Assembly (NCBI GenBank): GCA_905250025.1
Contig: CAJNOJ010000157.1
Coordinates: 183,215 to 247,214, forward strand
Direction: 5' to 3'
From: Adineta ricciae
Taxonomy: Eukaryota; Rotifera; Eurotatoria; Adinetida; Adinetidae
Length of the DNA stretch: 64,000 nucleotides
The position numbers were made by a program, and so were the translations under genes. The first letter of the stretch is position 1. Each line of letters begins with the position of its first letter. The notes beneath the pieces are model-generated. The model made no database searches and was not told the origin of the DNA. It saw nothing but the letters and a program-made list of their open reading frames with translations. Below are positions 57,505-64,000 of the stretch, in pieces.

Positions 57505-59210
57505 TATTTTATGAAAATTTTGTATTCAAATGTGTAGAGAAGAGTCCAAACGAAAATCGCTTTATTTATCTATATGTGTAAAGAGCGATGTTTATCTGTT
57601 TTCCTATGTATAGAATTACATGCGTACGCTATCTCTCGGAGGTCAAGGCAAGAACGTTTGTAGACGGGCGTCTCTTTTCTTTTTCTTCTTCTTCTTCTTT
57701 TTTTTGCGGATCTATATATGACGACAAAACACATACAAGCGTGTTTTTCTCTCTTGCTTTCTGTGTCCTTTGTCTCTCGTGTTTCATTTTTTCTCCGAAT
57801 ATATCCGCCGAAATCGATTTGCAATATAACGGCCGTTCTAGAACAAAGCCCATACTCATACATATAGAAATAGACAAGAATAGATTTGATCCGAGTTCTA
57901 TAGATCGACGTCTTAATATGAGATTAGGAAAAGAGAATAAGATGTCGTTCTATTTAGTATGAGTAGATACTCGAACCGATTTTACATGTAAATGACGATT
58001 TCATTACCAATGTTAACGATAGATTATCTTTCGAACGATCTTTCTGTGAAAGATAATTAATAAATTATCAGTTAACGATTAATTAACAAAAAAAAGATAA
58101 TAATCAACTGAAATGGTCTAACGATACGATCTGATCATCCTAGTAGAACTTCTGTTCGTAGGCGTAGAAGAAAAAAGACATCGTTGATTCAAAAATGCCA
58201 TATTATCATTACACATCCTCAATCAAATCCTCGTGATATGAAACTCGCTCAAGTGCTCGCCTTTTCTTTTTTCTGTTCATCGACGCACAATCCTTGACTC
58301 ATATATAATCAAACACATCGTGTGCTTAATTCATGGCACACACACATTCTATCTCTTTTTCTGCTTTTTTTTCAGTGTAAATATTAACATAGAGCAAAGA
58401 ATGAGACAAGGTCGTTTTCCATCGTCTTTTTTTCCCGTTCTTTCGGTTACTGTTAAGGACAGCTGCAAGTATATCGTTTCTATTTAGAATAAGATGCGTT
58501 TGGAGATTGCTAACCATTGAGAGAATACAATCGTTTTTCTGACAATAAATGAAGAAAACGTATTAATACCAAAAAAAAAACCCGAAACAAAGACTAGTAA
58601 ATTTGAATTTGTAGTTGATAAATGCGAAGTTGAGTAACTGAACTCTATCCCCTTTAATTAAATAGTATATGAAAATTTTCTTCTACATGATCTCCGATGA
58701 GAAATGCCCCAGGAGGATTCTGAAAATAGAAGTCATTTCTGTAGAACTCATTAAAAATTGGTAGAAACGGATATTCTAAGGTCTTTCCTTGTCTTTCTGA
58801 CACAACTTCTACACTTTCTTTCGAATATATTAACACTTCTCTCATTCTATATCTTCGACTCAATTCAATTCAAATCAAATTACGGATCGTATTGAATTGT
58901 TCAGCTCTGTACACGCGATTCTTCTACTGAATTATTCAATACTTTTCACAACAACATCTGTTTAAATATGTATTCATTGAAATCCTATCGTCAATAACTT
59001 CTCACTATTTATGATAAAATGTCACACTTCTGAAAAGATTGATAAAATATGACGCGTGCATTTTCAAGAATATGAGATGATTTTATGAAATTCTCCTCTT
59101 ATACAAAGTAATAGAGAACAGGAAACTTTCTCATGATCCATTATACGATCACACTTCAACTGAATTATAACAGTCATAAAGTAATGAAGTGAATGTGAAT
59201 TGTTATCGAC
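57505..59210. other. Intergenic, nothing supported
   Basis: Contains the FNT promoter region and pyrimidine-rich tracts (57670-57720, 58350-58380). Overlapping ORFs around 57570-57960 on both strands are low-complexity and not credible as proteins. Confidence 0.45.
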
Positions 59211-59430
59211 AGTGATCAAGGTCGTAGAAATAATTTGTCACAACTGTCTATTCTTTGGGAAAAAGTGTTTATGTGATAGATCAAGGAAATCAACAATTAG
59301 AGTTGTTCGTGAAAATGGAAAAACGATATAAGGAGTAAATCGATTTTCTCCTCTTCTGAATTTGTCGTTTGATAAAGAAAATAAAGAGTTTTTTTTAACT
59401 GAAAAAAATTTTCTTCGTTTTATTGGCTGA
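59211..59430 (+). pseudogene. Relic of an NHL propeller
   Basis: Although broken by stops and frameshifts, conceptual pieces align with blades 5 and 6 of the intact gene: NNLSQLS, VYVIDQGNQQLELF (compare VYVADQYNHRIMRW), then LSFDKENKEFFLTE and FLRFIG (compare VSFDEENNLYVTD). An independent, older decayed copy, just left of the N at 59656. Confidence 0.6.
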
Positions 59431-59655
59431 GAAATATAAGTAGAGAAAAACCCTTTTTATTCTATATAATAAAAATAACGCTGAAGAATATTTTGAAGAT
59501 CATGATGATAATATTAATCTTTGTTTCGTCAATGTCATCATTCAATAATTCATCATCAATTAATCTTTTTCTATTTATTAAAACTTCGAAAAAATGGAAA
59601 ATATCCTTATTCTCTTCATTTTCATTATCATCAACACATTTCCTAAACTATTTAA

Positions 59656-59656
59656 N
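59656..59656. other. Single-N assembly join
   Basis: One ambiguous base. To its right the sequence starts in mid-exon of the NHL gene; to its left is unrelated AT-rich DNA. The missing 5' end of that exon (28 codons plus promoter) would have to be here. Confidence 0.93.
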
Positions 59657-61098
59657 TTCTGTTTCAAACATTTAACTGATCATCGACAACAACTCAGTCA
59701 ACAATTCGATGAAATTCAAATGACACGAGATCTTCTTCGTCAAACACTCACAGAATATTCCAACAATTCACAAAAACATCCACTCATCAACGAAATCGAC
59801 CGATGGGAACAACACTCGATCAATCTCATTAGAGAAACAGCTGAAGAAGCGAGACAAAAGATGAAAAAACATACAACTGAGCACTTATCGAAGATGGAGA
59901 AGAATCTAAATGACTTAACAAAACAACTGAGAGAAGGTCGAGAAGATGATGACTTTGTGGAAATAGATCTTCAACAATGGAATCAACAACTGACTCAAAT
60001 CAATGAAGAATTGATGAAACCAACAAACATCAAAGTGAAACAAAGTTCAACACCGCTGATAACAATGATCAATGTTGAAATAGTTGATGAGGGTGAGGAT
60101 AAAATCCTTCTTTTTCATCGTTCGATGATTCTCTTACAGATCTGAGTTCACATAAAAATATTATTTCGCTTTTTGTAGAGATGTCAAATATCAGTGCAAA
60201 CACGAAGTGGATTCAGAATGGAGTGACAGTGGCTGGAGGTCATGGAAACGGCAACAGACTTAATCAATTAAATAATCCAATTAACATGTTCATTGATGGG
60301 AATCAGACCATCTATGTTGCCGATACTTATAATCATCGTGTAGTGGAATGGAAGAAATGTGCGACGACTGGTCAGATAGTGGCTGGTGGAAATGGGGAAG
60401 GAAATCAAAATGACCAGTTGCTTGTTCCAACATCTGTTGTCGTGGATGAGAAGACAGATTCGTTGATTATAAGTAATTACGACAATAGAAGAATAATGCA
60501 ATGGTCTCGTCAGAATGGCACAAGTGGACAACCGATTATTTCCAATGTCAGATCTTATGGAATAGCAATGGATAGTGAAGGGTATCTCTATGTTTCCGAC
60601 TGGGATAAGAGCGAAGTTCGACGATGGAAGATTGGTGATAAAAGTGCAGGAGAAGTCGTTGCAGGTGGAAATGGCATAGGAAATCGACTTGATCAACTGA
60701 GTTCCCCTTGTGGTGTGTTTGTGGACAAGAATCAGTCTGTATATGTGGCAGACTATGGTAATCACCGAGTGATGAAGTGGATGAGAAATGCCAGAGAAGC
60801 TATTGTTGTTGCAGGTGGACAAGGTCAAGGAAGTAGTTTGTCACAACTGAGTGGTCCTTATGGAATTGTAGTCGATCAGTTAGGAAGTGTTTATGTTGCA
60901 GATCAATATAATCATCGAATCATGCGATGGTGTGTGGGTTCACAAGAAGGAAATGTGATAGTTGGTGGAAATGGACAAGGACAGGGAACAAATCAGCTGA
61001 CTTGTCCTATGAGTGTGTCATTTGATGAAGAAAATAACTTATATGTGACTGATTTTTCTAATAATCGAATCCAGAAGTTTAATGTTGACGTGAAGTGA
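59657..61098 (+). CDS. B-box/coiled-coil/NHL-repeat protein, copy 2 (5' end missing)
   Basis: Exon A 59657-60092, intron 60093-60178 (GTGAGG...TTTTTGTAG), exon B 60179-61098; joined in phase. It starts inside the B-box (FCFKHLTDH), followed by a coiled coil of about 115 residues rich in Gln/Glu. Exon B encodes six NHL repeats: IYVADTYNHRVVEW, LIISNYDNRRIMQW, LYVSDWDKSEVRRW, VYVADYGNHRVMKW, VYVADQYNHRIMRW and LYVTDFSNNRIQKF. That is a complete six-bladed propeller. The layout is TRIM-NHL without a RING finger, a heavily expanded class in bdelloids. Role unknown; ligand or RNA binding by the propeller is possible. Confidence 0.88.
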
Positions 61099-63864
61099 AT
61101 CGATGTCGATGAAAAAATTGGACTATAAAAATCATCTGTATCATGTTGTTTATGGTTTCTTTTTCATAATTGACAAATACAAGCGACAAGGGTAAATTTG
61201 ATGATCACTTTTATGTAGTGATGAATGTGTCTCCTTTCACTCAAGATTAGAGGAATAATTCGGACGCTCGTTATTTGATTAAATCGCTGCTTTCGTCACG
61301 ACGACATCGAATAGTTGCTCGTTTTTTCTCTACACTAAAATCTATATATTTTGTTGTAATTGAGAATAGTGAACATGATTGGTTGATATTTCATATTAAC
61401 GAATAGAAAAACATAATGTTATCGAATGAACATCTGATGTAGTAATCTGTATATCGTTGATTATGACACTATGAATGATCTGATTTAGATGGACACATAA
61501 ATTCTCCAATGAAATATTAAAACTGATGAACAAGCCAATAATATCCGAGTATTTTTGTTATTTTGACTTTGAACAGGGTGAAGATTCTTAAAAAGAAACA
61601 TTGACACATTGATCTCGATTGTTTCCAACTCCACTGAATCATAAAAGCAGATAATCTTAAGAGTCAAAAAATAGGCTCATTTTACTTATAGACATTTATA
61701 TTTGTGACGACATGATTTCGACAATGAGAGATAAGGAAAATAAGTTTAGAGATATAATATTAAGATATCCTCATGTAACTTAAACTCGTAATTTCGAAAT
61801 ACAACATCGAATCTTCAACTCGTGTCTTTCTGAAAAATGATTTTGATTGGATTTCTCGACAAAAAATATGACTTTGAAACCGAAATTCATTTTCAAAACA
61901 ATGTATAAAAAAAACTAGAAAATTTAGTAATACTTCATGAATCCATTCTCACTACATTTACTTCACTTTTAATGCTTTATTTTATATGAATTTTTGTACT
62001 GTTGAACTATGGAAAAGAATAAAACACGAGTTAAATATTCCAACAATTTGTTTTATTCGATTGTCATCGAACTCGAATTCTCTTGATCTGTAATATTGTG
62101 AAATACATACAATGAAAACTTTCTCAGTATTATTGTAAAAAAGTATATTGATTATCGTTTTTATTATATGAATCTTATTCTGATTAAGAAAAACATTTCA
62201 CGGACATGATAATCGAGTCGATAAATCAAATATTTGTTCATAATTTCGGAGTGTAAAATATTTGTTGTTGTTTAATATAATAAAGATTTATTGTATTTTG
62301 TAAGATTTGTACACAAATTCTAATCTTCTTCAAGAGAGATTTGATCATTGATGAAGAATTCGAAGAGAATAAGTTAATAATAAACTTATTTGAATATCAT
62401 CAATATAAATATGATTCCAATATTATATAAAAATATTTTTAATTCATCCGTTATGGTTTTTGAATAAAATTCTTTTGTTTTGGTTATAAAAGATTCAAAT
62501 ATTGACAAGAAACATAAAATTAACTGTTATTTTACTCTTCACAGTTGACAAAAAACGATTCGTTGATTTCGAATTCGTTTTTTTTCTCGAGATAATCTAA
62601 ATCTCTATCGTCATTATTTTGTGAATAAGAAAATTTTCCTACGCTAATAGTAAAACATATTGATTTGTTAGGGTGATCATTTTGAAAATATTCTTTCATA
62701 TTTGTTTGAGAATTTATTTTAAAAAAAAGTAAATAATTCATCGATCTTTCTCATTTCAAACTTGAGAAGTGATTTGACACAATATAATATCATCTACATT
62801 GAATATTCGCCTTCGATTTAAGAAAATTCTAAGAAAATGTTGGATTTTTATCATTTGAGAGATTTTCAAAATAGAAATATTTTCTTGATCTTTACAATTT
62901 CTCATTAAATAATCATCATTGAAAAACTTTCAATCCTTAGAAATATTCAATCATATGAACAAATGAATCTATTTCAGTCAACTTTACTTTATGATTTCTC
63001 TTCAATTTCATTCAGAAAATTCTTTCAAAATTTGTTCTTTGATATTCGTAACTTTGAAATGAATTGATTAAATTAATCTTTCGAATTATTGTTCGTTAAT
63101 GTGTAACAATTCAAATGTCGCGCTTCCAAATCTTTTAACATCAACAAAAAGTGTTGTTTTCTATAATTCTCCTACGTTACATTTCAGTTCAAAACGAAGA
63201 TATTATTTTTTTCGGTTTATTGATAAACATTTATAGAAAACCTTTCGAATGACTTTTCAATAAAACTTCTTTAAAGAAGATCAATTTCTCCAAATTTTGA
63301 TGATTTAATCATAATACAGTCTGAGTAATTTGCGTTTAATTTATGAATCATATTTGTTGGAAATATATTTAACATAATAATGAATTTCCAATTATTAATT
63401 TGTACTCTTCAGATCTTTTCAAATAGTTTTGAACGAGAAAAAGACTCGAAATATCGATCAAACATAATTTTCAAATTGAATTGTCTCCTTGACACTCTTA
63501 GAACTACTGACTTCCAATTTGAAAACACTTTAAAAGTTGATGTTCTTCATCAAACTATGATGAAATGAAACACACTGTAACAACTGAAAAATATCTGAAT
63601 GTCTCTTTTAGAATGTGTAGTTTTACAAACGCAATGGGCTCATCAAACATTTCGATCGTCAGATCATTAGAAATAACATCAATGTGAAACTGCCATCATA
63701 CTGGGTTTTTTCCCTTGCCGTTTTACATAGTGAAAATTTCACTGTTGACATTCACTCACGCCTTCTACAACAAATTTTCACACAAAGAAACAAAAAAGCG
63801 TTAATACTCTTTATTTTTCGTCTTTTCTTCCGAACGTCACAATCCGTCAAGCAACATTTTCACA
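61099..63864. other. Intergenic, no gene supported
   Basis: 2.8 kb of AT-rich DNA. Several TATA-like and poly(A)-like hexamers occur by chance at this composition. The ORFs at 62532 (-), 63380 and 63684 have no recognised features; the last overlaps the next gene in a different frame. Confidence 0.5.
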
Positions 63865-64000
63865 ATGGCAACATCAACGAGCAAAGTACAATGTGTTACT
63901 TGTGCAAAAGACAAAGGTACAGTTCAATGTCACGGATGTTCACAATCATTCTGTTTCAAACATTTAACTGATCATCGACAACAACTCAGTCAACAATTCG
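63865..64000 (+). CDS. B-box/NHL gene copy 3, 5' end only (window edge)
   Basis: ATG at 63865: MATSTSKVQCVTCAKDKGTV, then CHGCSQSFCFKHLTDHRQQL, with the zinc-binding Cys/His set of a B-box. Nearly identical to copies 1 and 2 where they overlap. It shows the correct start that copy 1 has lost and copy 2 lacks. It continues beyond the window. Confidence 0.9.
   Translation, partial: MATSTSKVQCVTCAKDKGTVQCHGCSQSFCFKHLTDHRQQLSQQF

Noticed and set aside
57570-57962. Three overlapping ORFs upstream of the FNT gene
   Set aside because: Composed of pyrimidine/purine tracts on opposite strands; no motif, and the promoter of the FNT gene must lie here.
60268-60828. 186-codon minus ORF inside the NHL region
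   Set aside because: Shadow of the NHL-coding frame; the + frame shows six regular NHL blades.
1-64000. CRISPR arrays, rRNA genes, complete transposons or viral genes
   Set aside because: Looked for on both strands; no regular spaced repeats, rRNA cores, transposase or reverse-transcriptase motifs were seen.

Overview
This window looks like a bdelloid rotifer genome. It is strongly AT-rich, and genes are cut by very small GT-AG introns (mostly about 47-90 bp). It carries families I associate with bdelloids: proteins with repeated CPCS-type two-TM modules, B-box/NHL proteins, LamG/PAN and EGF surface proteins, and many single-exon peptide-type GPCRs. It also mixes ordinary animal genes (PGM2, diacylglycerol kinase) with genes of bacterial or fungal type (CadD-like transporters, CALB-type lipase, fungal-type sulfite oxidase, formate/nitrite transporter, CrtC/AttH-like lipocalin). 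The species assignment is inference. All exon structures were worked out by hand from splice sites, frame continuity and family resemblance. I report a spliced model as supported when phases match at every junction; for complete models the summed coding length is also divisible by 3.

Layout. 1-945 (-): GPCR running off the left edge. 2831-5049 (+): PGM2. 5749-8435: two tRNA-Phe genes in inverted orientation flanking a small secreted protein and a decayed ORF. 9444-15514 (+): a 12-exon gene for a predicted 1794-aa membrane protein with three repeated two-TM modules, a seventh TM and a seven-repeat FG-GAP propeller. Tail-to-tail with it, 15544-16444 (-): a secreted protein with seven 18-residue solenoid repeats. 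17437-19940: an intact GPCR and a deleted pseudogene copy. 20444-22221: tandem CadD-like transporters. 23572-25088 (-): secreted PAN-like/LamG protein. 25815-28047 (+): F-box plus 16 leucine-rich repeats, mostly one repeat per exon.

26696-33360 holds two near-identical 3.3-kb blocks that meet at a single N (30036). Each block has LRR exons, a CPPP-repeat gene and a CrtC/AttH-like gene. The geometry suggests two overlapping haplotype contigs placed end to end. A second N (59656) lies where a B-box/NHL gene begins mid-exon; one relic of that family precedes it, a decayed copy lies at 52924-53823, and another copy starts at the right edge.

Right half: unknown glycine-rich protein (35433), fungal-type sulfite oxidase (36450-38617), CALB-type lipase (39346-40704), DUF4246-like relic (42335-42910, -), mucin-stalk/EGF membrane protein (43810-46188), diacylglycerol kinase (46731-48818), CAP/PR-1 protein (50349-50953, -) with a 48-bp-arm palindrome upstream, a broken TM-protein gene (51735-52013, -), FNT transporter (56629-57504, -) and NHL genes. 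The rest is AT-rich intergenic DNA in which I see no supported gene.

Functionally the window has no operon logic. Housekeeping enzymes are scattered among surface or secreted proteins and transporters of probable foreign origin, which suits an accessory, gene-gaining region of a bdelloid chromosome.
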